This document shows, piece after piece, positions 21,362 to 29,304 of a stretch of DNA of 64,000 bases. The position numbers were made by a program, and so were the translations under genes. Each line of letters opens with the position of its first letter. Positions within the stretch are counted from its first letter, which is position 1. The stretch spans positions 496,001 to 560,000 of the forward strand of contig NZ_BDAP01000003.1 in NCBI RefSeq assembly GCF_001598915.1. The letters run 5' to 3'. The notes under the pieces are model-generated. The model was not told the DNA's origin, searched no databases, and worked only from the letters and a program-made list of their open reading frames with translations. The DNA is from Williamsia muralis NBRC 105860 (GTDB taxonomy: Bacteria; Actinomycetota; Actinomycetes; Mycobacteriales; Mycobacteriaceae).

Positions 21362-22599
21362 CGGTCGACCACCGAGGTGAGCAGATCCACGACACCGACC
21401 TCCGGTTGCAGTACCCCGAAGATCTGGGCTCTGATCAGGGTCTTGACCGCCCAGTTCCGATGGGGCCGCCGCTCGTTCATCTTGTTCCGATACGCCGACG
21501 GCTCGACCCCGCCCGCGTCATCGACGCCGAGTACCGCCACCGCATCGACGTACTCTTCGTGCGGCACCGCACTCATCGAGTGGACGACGTTCACATGCGA
21601 TGGATGGATCACCGTCTTTCCCTGCAATCCGTTGGCCCGATCCAACACCAGCTCACGCAGCAGCCCGTCGAGGTCTCGGCTGACGAGGTGCGTGCGGAAT
21701 CGGACTGCGTCGATCTGCTCGAAAGGCGTGTGGCGCAACAGTGGCCGGAACATCCTGTCGTGAGTGTTGTAGTACTCCCAGACCGGTCCGGTGATGGTGA
21801 ACCCGGTGCCATCGGCTCGCCCGAGCACGTTCACGATCGAGCCGATGACCTCGGCGACCGGATGAACGTCATAGATGGTCAGGTCCGGGTCACGCCGGAT
21901 CCCGAGCGCACCACACATGTCGGTGCCACCGATCCTCACCGCGAGTACCTTGTCACGGTGCTGGGCCAGTACCTGACGGATCGTCTCCAGTGCGTATGCA
22001 CGCGACTCGAGATGCAGGACCGAGGTCGACTCGATGATCGGCATCGCGTACAGCACACGTCCGATCCGTGTGCTCGCGGCGCCGATCCGGTCCAGGTGGT
22101 CACCACCATCGGTTGCGGTGAACTTGGGCAGCACAAAACCGGAGAGCACACCGACGCCTGCAGAGAGTCTGCCGACGAGTTCATCGATCTGCTCGGCGCG
22201 GCGCACCCGGACGAACAGCATCGGTACCCGTTCGTCGCGAAGGGCCAGGTCGTCCAACACCGTTGCGAGATTGCTCATCGCGAGTTCCACGTCGTGGTCG
22301 GCGATCGCGTCCTCGAGATCGATCACCATGGACGTGGATCCACTTCGTGCCTGGCGGAGGATCAGCTCGGCCAGACGCTCCCGATTCGCCGGGATGTACA
22401 GGGTTGCACCGAGGGCCACGCTGAGGAGTTCGGGGGTCGCATCCACATCGATTCGCTCGGGTAACCGATGAAACAGGCGTTCTCGCTCATTCGGGTCGAG
22501 ATCGGCGAAATGCTCGATCTGTTTGATCGGCCCATCGTGGGCCTGCGCCCCGTCACCACGGCTGCCGTCTGTCCCGTCGGTGAGTGTTCTCTCGGTCAT
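21358..22599 (-). CDS. HpcH/HpaI (CitE-like) aldolase of the ter operon
   Basis: 413 residues from the ATG at 22599, which overlaps the coiled-coil gene stop; the frame is open to 22761 but lies inside that gene. CitE-like TIM-barrel signatures: GATLYIPANRERLAELIL, SMVIDLEDAIADHDVELA (acidic metal-binding residues), FVLPKFTATDGG, YAMPIIESTSVLH, VRIGGTDMCGALGIRR and GKTVIHPSHVNVVHSM. Members cleave or form C-C bonds in acyl-CoA or keto-acid substrates; in ter operons the substrate is unknown. It sits between the coiled-coil protein and the phosphoribosyltransferases, supporting a biosynthetic rather than purely defensive role. Confidence 0.9.
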   Translation of the reverse strand: MTERTLTDGTDGSRGDGAQAHDGPIKQIEHFADLDPNERERLFHRLPERIDVDATPELLSVALGATLYIPANRERLAELILRQARSGSTSMVIDLEDAIADHDVELAMSNLATVLDDLALRDERVPMLFVRVRRAEQIDELVGRLSAGVGVLSGFVLPKFTATDGGDHLDRIGAASTRIGRVLYAMPIIESTSVLHLESRAYALETIRQVLAQHRDKVLAVRIGGTDMCGALGIRRDPDLTIYDVHPVAEVIGSIVNVLGRADGTGFTITGPVWEYYNTHDRMFRPLLRHTPFEQIDAVRFRTHLVSRDLDGLLRELVLDRANGLQGKTVIHPSHVNVVHSMSAVPHEEYVDAVAVLGVDDAGGVEPSAYRNKMNERRPHRNWAVKTLIRAQIFGVLQPEVGVVDLLTSVVDR

Positions 22600-23810
22600 G
22601 AACGCCGCGCCTCGTCCTTCATCTTGTTCACGACTCCGGTCACGAAGTCGGAGATGGCCCGCAGGTCCACCAGATAGCCCCAGTAGTCGGGGTGCCGCCC
22701 GGTCAGTGTGGCAACGGCCCGGTCCACGCGCAAGACCTGGGCGTCGAGGACCGAGCCCCACTGTTCGACCAGTCCGAGATTCACCGCCAGGAGTTGGGCG
22801 TCTCGGATCTGGAAGCGAACCCTACCGGCCGCAGCCGGCGGATCCTTCTGGACCACACGAAGTTCATTCAATCGATCGGTGACGCCGTCCACCAGTTGCT
22901 CGGCGTTTGCCAGAGCCGAACGGGCGCGGGTGATCGCCGCCAACGCAGCTTCCGGATCGGACTTCATTTCCTCTGCGGCGGTGTCGATTTCAGCTGCTGC
23001 CGCGTCGATGTCCCGAGCGCTACGCTGGTCGTGGCCGATCAGGTCCTTCGAACACGCCGCACTGAACTCCCGCAGCAGTGCCGAGTACGCCTCGGGCATG
23101 CGTGCGTTGCGGTTTCGTACCGCAGACAACCTCGTCCGGACCGAGGCGAGCGCAGCGGTGGCCTCGCCGACCCTCGTCGGAGCACGGTCGACCGCTTGAC
23201 CCAACTTCTCGGTGGCGGCGACCAGAGCCGCAGCCCTGTTCCTCAAGCCGGCCCGGTCGCCGCCGCCTCCCGACACCTCGAGTTGAGCCGCCTCCAGCTG
23301 CAATCGGGCCTGATCGTGTTGTTCGCGAGCTGTTTTGACCGACGAATACGCGAGTTGGTCGGCGGGGAGCGTGCTCAGCCGGGCGAGCAATTGATCCGAC
23401 TGTGTTCGGGCCCTGGCAGCTTCATCGGGGACCGCTGCATAGGAGATCCGGGCGTGTTCGATCTGGGTGGAGTTACGTTCGTAGAACCGGTCGAGAAGCT
23501 GGATCGCTTCGACGATCCGGGTCATCGTGCGCTGCACATCGCCGAGTGTGGTGGTGGCCGTATCCTGGCCGCTGACTGTCAGATAGTCGTTGATGGTCTC
23601 GTAACAGGCCTCGCGAACCGGGGCGAACGCCCGGACCAGTTCGGCCGACATGCCGAGTGCCGCCGCGGCTTCGACCCCGTCGGTGATGATGGACAAGCGC
23701 TGATCGAGCTGGAGAAACGCACTGACCATGTCGCTGCGCGCACGGTCGATGGCGTCAGTGGGCCTGCCACCGACGCTTCGGTCCTCTCGTCGAAACCAGC
23801 CCCGGGCCAC
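22596..23810 (-). CDS. Coiled-coil protein, first gene of the minus-strand ter operon
   Basis: 404-residue soluble, mostly helical protein without a recognised catalytic motif. Long heptad-like stretches rich in Ala, Glu, Arg and Gln lie at about 130-330 (for example [17 protein letters not shown] and [23 protein letters not shown]); a conserved-looking tail, [18 protein letters not shown], ends the protein. Similar coiled-coil proteins occur in actinobacterial ter operons. It lacks TelA/KlaA features, so that name was not used. GTG start at 23810 has an AGGA site seven bases upstream. It shares a 229-base divergent region with terD. Confidence 0.75.
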   Translation of the reverse strand: MARGWFRREDRSVGGRPTDAIDRARSDMVSAFLQLDQRLSIITDGVEAAAALGMSAELVRAFAPVREACYETINDYLTVSGQDTATTTLGDVQRTMTRIVEAIQLLDRFYERNSTQIEHARISYAAVPDEAARARTQSDQLLARLSTLPADQLAYSSVKTAREQHDQARLQLEAAQLEVSGGGGDRAGLRNRAAALVAATEKLGQAVDRAPTRVGEATAALASVRTRLSAVRNRNARMPEAYSALLREFSAACSKDLIGHDQRSARDIDAAAAEIDTAAEEMKSDPEAALAAITRARSALANAEQLVDGVTDRLNELRVVQKDPPAAAGRVRFQIRDAQLLAVNLGLVEQWGSVLDAQVLRVDRAVATLTGRHPDYWGYLVDLRAISDFVTGVVNKMKDEARRS

Positions 23811-24039
23811 AGCCGCATCCTACTGGGACCGGGGCCCGGTACCCGATGAGCCGAACGCGATCCCAGGACAGTTGTGCTCACCGGCGTGTCATTCGAACGG
23901 CTCCCGTGAATGGTCCTCACACTCCCGCCGATGTCCACTTTCACGTACGGTTACTCACAAGGAGCGGCTCCGGAGGGACCCGCTCATCGTGGTCTGCTTC
24001 TACGAAGTTTTGGAACAACCTCACGAAAGGGTTACTGAC
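23811..24039. promoter_or_regulatory. Divergent ter control region
   Basis: 229 bases between the GTG of the minus-strand ter operon and the ATG of terD. It must hold promoters for both directions. A ribosome site GAAAGGG (24025-24031) precedes terD. I could not assign convincing -35/-10 pairs or a long palindrome, so the regulator is not evident from the sequence. Confidence 0.6.
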
Positions 24040-24615
24040 ATGGGCGTCAGCTTGAGCAAGGGTGGAAACGTCTCGTTGACCAAGGAGGCTCCGAACCTGA
24101 CCGCAGTCGCGGTCGGACTCGGCTGGGACATCCGTTCCACCACCGGCACGGACTTCGACCTCGATGCCAGCGCCATCGGCGCCGGTGGCGACAAGAAGGT
24201 CGTCTCGGACCAGCACTTCGTGTTCTTCAACAACCTGCGCTCGCCCGACGGTGCGATCGAGCACACCGGAGACAACACCACCGGTGAGGGTGAGGGTGAC
24301 GACGAGGTCATCAACGTCGATCTGGCTGCGATGCCCCCGAACATCGAGTCCGTGATCTTCCCCGTCTCCATCTACGATGCCGACGCCCGCTCGCAGTCCT
24401 TCGGTCAGGTTCGCAACGCCTACATCCGCGTTGTCGACCGTGCCAACGGAAACGAACTCGCCCGCTACGACCTCTCCGAGGACGCGTCCACCGAGACGGC
24501 CATGGTCTTCGGCGAGCTGTACCGCAACGGGGCCGAGTGGAAGTTCCGGGCAATCGGCCAGGGGTACGCCTCCGGTCTGGCCGGAATCGCACGCGACTAC
24601 GGTGTCAACATCTAG
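24040..24615 (+). CDS. terD: Tellurium-resistance/stress protein TerD
   Basis: 191-residue single-domain TerD protein, normal length. The calcium-binding residues are intact: DFDLDAS at 38-44 and [13 protein letters not shown] at 77-89. The start [20 protein letters not shown] and the end [25 protein letters not shown] are typical. The ATG at 24040 is chosen because it begins the family motif and follows GAAAGGG; the frame is open upstream to 23728. It is the only fully canonical TerD of the three TerD-containing proteins here. TerD proteins bind calcium and are linked to resistance to tellurite, oxidants and phage. Confidence 0.95.
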   Translation: MGVSLSKGGNVSLTKEAPNLTAVAVGLGWDIRSTTGTDFDLDASAIGAGGDKKVVSDQHFVFFNNLRSPDGAIEHTGDNTTGEGEGDDEVINVDLAAMPPNIESVIFPVSIYDADARSQSFGQVRNAYIRVVDRANGNELARYDLSEDASTETAMVFGELYRNGAEWKFRAIGQGYASGLAGIARDYGVNI

Positions 24616-24650
24616 TTTGACTGGCCAGAACGACGCCAGAATCTGCACGC

Positions 24651-24690
24651 CAGCGCTATCGCGGAACCCCACGGGTCCGCGATAGCGCTG
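24651..24690 (+). terminator. 15-base hairpin between terD and the TerC-like gene
   Basis: Perfect inverted repeat CAGCGCTATCGCGGA (24651-24665) and TCCGCGATAGCGCTG (24676-24690) with a ten-base loop. It lies 36 bases after the terD stop and 28 before the next start, with no T-run. It could end most terD transcripts, or act as a partial terminator or RNA stabiliser giving more terD than terC message. Confidence 0.75.
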
Positions 24691-24718
24691 TTCATACGTA
24701 ACAAAAGAAGGAGTCCGC

Positions 24719-25837
24719 GTGGTCATCCGCGTATTCGGGATCTCGATCGTGGTCACGCTCGTCTCGCTTGTCGTGGCGTTCCTGTACGGCGGCTGGACGG
24801 CGCTCGCACTGTGCGCGATCCTCGGCATCCTCGAGGTCTCGTTGTCCTTCGACAACGCGGTCATCAATGCCACAGTGCTGGAACGGATGAGCGAGTTCTG
24901 GCAGAAGATCTTCCTGACCATCGGCATCCTCATCGCCGTCTTCGGCATGCGCCTGGCATTCCCGCTCGTGATCGTCTGGGTCACCGCCGGGCTCAACCCC
25001 ATCGATGCATTCGATCTGGCGATGAACGTTCCCGAGGAGGGTTCGGGACAGCAGTCCTACGAAGAGATACTCACCGCCGCGCATCCTCAGATCGCAGCAT
25101 TCGGCGGCATGTTCCTTTTCATGCTCTTCCTCAACTTCATCCTCGCTGACCGCGAGATCACGTGGCTGTCCTGGCTCGAGAAGCCGCTGGCCACACTCGG
25201 CAAGCTCGACCAACTGGCAGTTGTCATCGCCGGAGGCACCCTGGTCCTCGTTGCCGAGTTCCTTGCCGACGACGAGCACCGGTCCACGATCATGGTTGCC
25301 GGCGTGCTCGGCATGATCACCTACATCGCGGTCGACGGACTGGGATCGCTGTTCCACACCGAACAGTTCGATGAGGAACATCAAGCGGCAGCAGACGGTG
25401 GCCCGTCGCAGCTGGTGAAGGCGACCGGCAAGGCCGGCTTCTTCCTGTTCCTGTACCTCGAGGTCCTCGACGCCTCGTTCTCGTTCGACGGTGTGATCGG
25501 TGCGTTCGCCATCACGGCGGATCCGATCATCATTGCCCTGGGCCTCGGTTTCATCGGCGCGATGTTCGTCCGTTCCATCACGGTCTACCTGGTGCGAGCG
25601 GGAACACTCTCCGAATACCGTTACCTCGAACACGGCGCTCACTGGGCAATCGGCGCACTGGCGGTCATCCTGTTCGTCAGCATCGAGTACCACATCAATG
25701 AGGTCATCACCGGTCTCGTCGGTGTCGCATTCATCGGTGCCGCCGCCATCTCCAGCATTCTCGCGAACAGGCGTGAAGGCGGCGACGGAGGAGCGTCCAC
25801 AGACGCAGCCGAAAAGAACGCAGTCACCACCACATAG
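24719..25837 (+). CDS. TerC-superfamily membrane protein (DUF475)
   Basis: 372-residue polytopic membrane protein of the DUF475 branch of the TerC/LysE-like superfamily, with about nine hydrophobic segments. Two acidic membrane motifs are present, LEVSLSFDNAVINATVL near residue 45 and LDASFSFDGVIGAFAI near 255; the paired S-F-D motifs are thought to bind or conduct a metal ion. GTG at 24719 is preceded by GAAGGAG with good spacing. Directly downstream of terD, so it probably supplies the membrane part of the Ter system, with metal efflux or sensing as the likely role. Confidence 0.9.
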   Translation: MVIRVFGISIVVTLVSLVVAFLYGGWTALALCAILGILEVSLSFDNAVINATVLERMSEFWQKIFLTIGILIAVFGMRLAFPLVIVWVTAGLNPIDAFDLAMNVPEEGSGQQSYEEILTAAHPQIAAFGGMFLFMLFLNFILADREITWLSWLEKPLATLGKLDQLAVVIAGGTLVLVAEFLADDEHRSTIMVAGVLGMITYIAVDGLGSLFHTEQFDEEHQAAADGGPSQLVKATGKAGFFLFLYLEVLDASFSFDGVIGAFAITADPIIIALGLGFIGAMFVRSITVYLVRAGTLSEYRYLEHGAHWAIGALAVILFVSIEYHINEVITGLVGVAFIGAAAISSILANRREGGDGGASTDAAEKNAVTTT

Positions 25838-25859
25838 TCCCTTCCACGTAGTCCCGTAC

Positions 25860-25900
25860 ACGGCCGTTTCGGATATCTACCCGGTATCCGAAACGGCCGT
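25860..25900 (+). terminator. 16-base perfect hairpin after the TerC-like gene
   Basis: ACGGCCGTTTCGGATA (25860-25875) pairs perfectly with TATCCGAAACGGCCGT (25885-25900) around a nine-base loop. It starts 22 bases after the stop of the TerC-like gene and is the clearest terminator-like structure in the window. It ends only seven bases before the palindrome at the ferredoxin reductase start. Confidence 0.82.
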
Positions 25901-25907
25901 TTGCACG

Positions 25908-25923
25908 GTGTACATGTGTACAC
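25908..25923. promoter_or_regulatory. Operator-like palindrome at the ferredoxin reductase start
   Basis: GTGTACA-TG-TGTACAC: two perfect 7-base arms with a 2-base spacer, of the size bound by TetR-type repressors. It overlaps the first possible ATG of the downstream gene (25914). Desaturase operons are often repressed by TetR-type acyl-CoA sensors, so a repressor site here is plausible; the binding protein is not in the window. Confidence 0.5.
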
Positions 25924-27110
25924 TCGAATCCCATGGCACCGTCGCGGCCAATCTCGCTCTCAGCCTCCGCCGCGACACCGTGCCTGCGAACGGAGTGCAT
26001 GTGGATCTGCTGAAGTGGAGTAAGCGACCGGCGGCCGAGGTCGATGCAACCAAGCCCCAGGTGAACGTTTTGCGGGGGTTGGTGGCGCGCGCCACCACAC
26101 CGCTGTTGCCCGACGACTACCTGCATCTGCTCAATCCGTTGTGGTCGGCTCGGGAACTGCGTGGTCGAATCGTGGCCGTTCGCAAGGAAACCGACGACAC
26201 AGCCACCGTCGACATAGAGACCGGCTGGGGTTTCAGTCACCGATACAGCCCCGGGCAGTACGTCGGTATCGGATTGCAGGTCGAGGGCCGTTGGCATTGG
26301 CGTTCCTACTCTCTGACCTCGATCGCCGGTGACGCCAAGGTGATCTCGGTGACCATCAAGGCCAATCCTGATGGCTTCCTTTCCAGCCATCTGGTCGATG
26401 GAGTCTCGCCTGGCACCGTGATTCGCCTGGCAGCACCCAAAGGTGACTTCTCGCTACCCAATCCGCCGCCGCAGAAGATCCTGTTCGTCACCGCCGGCTC
26501 CGGCGTCACACCCGTGATGGCGATGTTGCGGGCGCTACAGCACAGAGGGGACATGCCGGACGTCGTCCACGTTCACTCGGCACCGGACCGCGAGAGTGTC
26601 ATCTTCCACGACGAACTCGTTGCGCTGCAGGAGAATTCGCCGACCTACAAACTGACGATGCAGTTCACCAGGGAGAACGGCAAGGTTGACCTCGCCGACC
26701 TCACTCCGCTGGTTCCCGACTGGCGTGACCGCGAGGTCTGGGCCTGCGGTCCCGTTGCAATGCTCGACGTTGCCGAACAGGTCTGGGAGGAAGCCGGCCG
26801 CTCAGACCATCTCCACATCGAGCGTTTTGCGATCGCCCGCACCGACAAGGGCGGCGAGGGCGGTACGGTCACCTTCGCCAAATCCGGAAAGACCGCCGAA
26901 ATCGACGGCGCGACAACTCTTCTCGAAGCCGGAGAAGGCCTGGACATCCAGATGCCGTTTGGCTGCCGAATGGGCATCTGCCAGTCGTGCGTGGTCCCGC
27001 TCAGCGGCGGCTACGTTCGGGATCTGCGCTCGGGAGATGAGCGTCGAGAAGGAGACCGGATCCAGACGTGCATCAGCACGGTCTCCGGTGAATGCACGCT
27101 CGACCTCTGA
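25914..27110 (+). CDS. Ferredoxin reductase partnering the desaturase (Rv3230c-like)
   Basis: 398 residues from the ATG at 25914. Order: FAD-binding beta-barrel (about 80-175; RYSPGQYVGIGL and WRSYSLTS), NAD(P)H-binding domain (about 180-300; ILFVTAGSGVTPVMAML and VWACGPVAML), then a C-terminal plant-type [2Fe-2S] domain with CRMGICQSC and a fourth cysteine in IQTCIS. It passes electrons from NAD(P)H to the neighbouring desaturase, as Rv3230c does for DesA3. The start is doubtful: the ATG sits inside a palindrome just behind a terminator and has no ribosome site; GTG at 25980 or at 26001 (after CGGAG) are alternatives. Confidence 0.9.
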   Translation: MCTLESHGTVAANLALSLRRDTVPANGVHVDLLKWSKRPAAEVDATKPQVNVLRGLVARATTPLLPDDYLHLLNPLWSARELRGRIVAVRKETDDTATVDIETGWGFSHRYSPGQYVGIGLQVEGRWHWRSYSLTSIAGDAKVISVTIKANPDGFLSSHLVDGVSPGTVIRLAAPKGDFSLPNPPPQKILFVTAGSGVTPVMAMLRALQHRGDMPDVVHVHSAPDRESVIFHDELVALQENSPTYKLTMQFTRENGKVDLADLTPLVPDWRDREVWACGPVAMLDVAEQVWEEAGRSDHLHIERFAIARTDKGGEGGTVTFAKSGKTAEIDGATTLLEAGEGLDIQMPFGCRMGICQSCVVPLSGGYVRDLRSGDERREGDRIQTCISTVSGECTLDL

Positions 27111-27145
27111 CCTGCACATCCAGACCAACAGGAGGTATCCCACCA

Positions 27146-28384
27146 GTGGCGATCACCGATATCGACCGATATGCACACCTGACAGAAGCCGACGTCGACG
27201 CGCTGGGCGCGGAGTTGGACGCCATCCGGCGAGACATCGAGGAGTCTCGCGGAGAGGCCGACGCTCGGTACATCCGTCGCGCGATCGCCATCCAGCGAGG
27301 ACTGGCCGTCGGTGGGCGGGCAATGCTCTTCGCGAGCAACAAGAAGCCGGCGTGGGCCGCGGGCACCGTGATGCTCGGTTTGGCGAAGATCATCGAGAAC
27401 ATGGAACTCGGGCACAACGTGATGCACGGGCAGTGGGACTGGATGAACGACCCGGAAATCCACTCGTCATCGTGGGAATGGGACACCACCTGCCCGAGCA
27501 GTCAGTGGAAGCACTCACACAACTTCATCCATCACAAGTACACGAACATCGTGGGGATGGATGACGACGTGGGCTACGGGATCCTGCGGGTCACCCGTGA
27601 CCAACCGTGGGAGTGGTGGAACATCGGAAACCCGGTGTACAACCTCGTTCTCGGCACATTTTTCGAATACGGTGTCGCGCTACACCATGTCGAGACCGAG
27701 AAGGTTCGCAAACGCGAGAAGAGCCTGCGCGAGGTGGGTCGTGACCTCCGGGTGATCGGACGCAAGGTCGGGAAACAAGCGGCCAAGGACTATCTGATCT
27801 TCCCGGCGTTGAGCGGACCGAACTGGAAACACACGATCGCGGCCAACGTCACCGCCAACTTCATCCGCAACTACTGGACCTACGCGGTCATCTTCTGTGG
27901 TCACTTCCCTGACGGGGCCGAGAAGTTCACCGTGCAGGAGTACGAAAACGAGGACCAGGCGCGGTGGTACCTGCGCCAGATGCTCGGGTCCGCCAACTTC
28001 AGGGCGGGAACCTTGATGCGATTCATGAGTGGCAATCTCAGTCACCAGATCGAGCACCACCTGTTCCCCGACCTCCCCAGCAATCGGTACGAAGAGATCG
28101 GCGTCCGGGTCCGCGAGCTCTGCGACAAATACGACCTGCCGTACACCACCGGGACCTTGTGGCACCAGTACATGCTGACCTTCCGGACCATCGCGAAACT
28201 TGCGCTGCCCAATGCTCTGCTGTCTGCCAGCGCGGACGACGCACCGGAAACGGCCTCGGAACTTCGCTTCAACATCCGCGAAGGCATGCAATCCGGATTC
28301 GCCTCCGATGCCCAGACAGGCTCTCGGCGCGGTCTGAGAACCGCTCTGCGTGAACTGCGCGAGTCAAAGGTGAAGGTGGCCTAG
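27146..28384 (+). CDS. Membrane acyl-CoA fatty acid desaturase (DesA3-like)
   Basis: 412-residue di-iron membrane desaturase; in mycobacteria DesA3 makes oleoyl-CoA from stearoyl-CoA. Three histidine boxes are visible: HNVMH near residue 90, HSHNFIHH near 127 and HQIEHH near 304. The GTG at 27146 follows AGGAGG (27130-27135); the frame is open from 27092 inside the reductase gene. 35 bases separate it from the reductase stop, so the two form an operon. Box spacing and flanking hydrophobic segments look complete, so an active enzyme is expected. Confidence 0.94.
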   Translation: MAITDIDRYAHLTEADVDALGAELDAIRRDIEESRGEADARYIRRAIAIQRGLAVGGRAMLFASNKKPAWAAGTVMLGLAKIIENMELGHNVMHGQWDWMNDPEIHSSSWEWDTTCPSSQWKHSHNFIHHKYTNIVGMDDDVGYGILRVTRDQPWEWWNIGNPVYNLVLGTFFEYGVALHHVETEKVRKREKSLREVGRDLRVIGRKVGKQAAKDYLIFPALSGPNWKHTIAANVTANFIRNYWTYAVIFCGHFPDGAEKFTVQEYENEDQARWYLRQMLGSANFRAGTLMRFMSGNLSHQIEHHLFPDLPSNRYEEIGVRVRELCDKYDLPYTTGTLWHQYMLTFRTIAKLALPNALLSASADDAPETASELRFNIREGMQSGFASDAQTGSRRGLRTALRELRESKVKVA

Positions 28385-28411
28385 GACACCGGTGCACCTA
28401 GACTTCGAGCT

Positions 28412-29242
28412 GTGAGTAAGGCCAACCGCGGCAGCGACCGCCCTGAAGGGCAGCGACCCTCCTTGGGGCGGGTTGCTGACTTCTTGTCTCGCGCCGACAG
28501 CAACGACAACGTCCTCCGCGTCGCCCGTGCCGCACGCCGGGCGGTACCCGGCGCCAGCCCCGACGTGGACCCTGCTCGACTCAGGCACTCGGAACGAGTT
28601 GCCAGTCTGATCGCGCAGGCGCGCGGGGAGCGGGCCAGCGCAACCCGCGAGTTGGCACTGGCCGCCGTCGAGTCGTGGCAGGCGATCGTGACCCGCCGCC
28701 GCAGCGGGAAACCACGATCCGATGGCCCGGTCACCATCCTGTTCACCGATCTTGTCGGATTCTCGACGTGGGCGCTGGGCGCGGGTGACGATGCGGTGCT
28801 CGAACTCCTGCGTCAGGTCAACGACGCCAGCGCGACAGTCATCAAGCGGCGGGGCGGCATCGTCACAAAGCACCTCGGTGACGGTCTGATGGCGGTGTTC
28901 GCCGACGGTGCCGAGGCGATCGAAGCCGCACATGAGGCGGGCCTTGCCGTCAGCGCCATCACGTTGGACGGATATCGCCCGGCGTTGCGCGCCGGTCTGC
29001 ACACCGGCGAGCCACGCCACGTCGGTGACGACTACTTGGGCGTCGACGTGAACATCGCCGCCCGCGTCGCCGACGCGGCGTCCGGCGGCGAGGTGCTCGC
29101 CACCGAGGCAACACTCGCAGCAACCGACCAGTCCAAGTACATCAAGCGGCGCAGACGGTTTCGGGCAAAGGGAACACCAAAAGATTTGGTGGTGTACGAA
29201 GTCCTGCCCAGGTACGACGACTCGGCCGACCTCTCGCGTTGA
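28412..29242 (+). CDS. Soluble class III adenylate cyclase
   Basis: 276 residues: about 105 residues of helical N-terminus without membrane segments, then a class III cyclase domain. Catalytic positions look intact: the first metal Asp in ILFTDLVGFSTW, Lys and second Asp in VTKHLGDGLMAVF, and the Asn/Arg pair in GVDVNIAARVADA. It should make cAMP from ATP. There is no recognisable sensor domain in the N-terminus, so the input signal is unclear. GTG start at 28412, 27 bases after the desaturase stop; co-transcription is possible. Confidence 0.9.
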   Translation: MSKANRGSDRPEGQRPSLGRVADFLSRADSNDNVLRVARAARRAVPGASPDVDPARLRHSERVASLIAQARGERASATRELALAAVESWQAIVTRRRSGKPRSDGPVTILFTDLVGFSTWALGAGDDAVLELLRQVNDASATVIKRRGGIVTKHLGDGLMAVFADGAEAIEAAHEAGLAVSAITLDGYRPALRAGLHTGEPRHVGDDYLGVDVNIAARVADAASGGEVLATEATLAATDQSKYIKRRRRFRAKGTPKDLVVYEVLPRYDDSADLSR

Positions 29243-29304
29243 CCGCCTGAGTACGCAACCGGCGAAAACATTGCGATTGCCCCACAGCGCCATAGACTCC
29301 GAGG

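Noticed and set aside
21106-22464. 452-residue plus-strand frame opposite the aldolase and PRTase genes
   Set aside because: Crosses the boundary of two well-supported genes and shows no recognisable domain.
22596-23810. Naming the first ter-operon gene telA
   Set aside because: It is a coiled-coil protein in a Ter setting, but none of the TelA/KlaA sequence features were seen.
24692-25861. 389-residue minus-strand frame opposite the TerC-like gene
   Set aside because: Acidic, low-complexity shadow; the opposite strand encodes a clear membrane protein.
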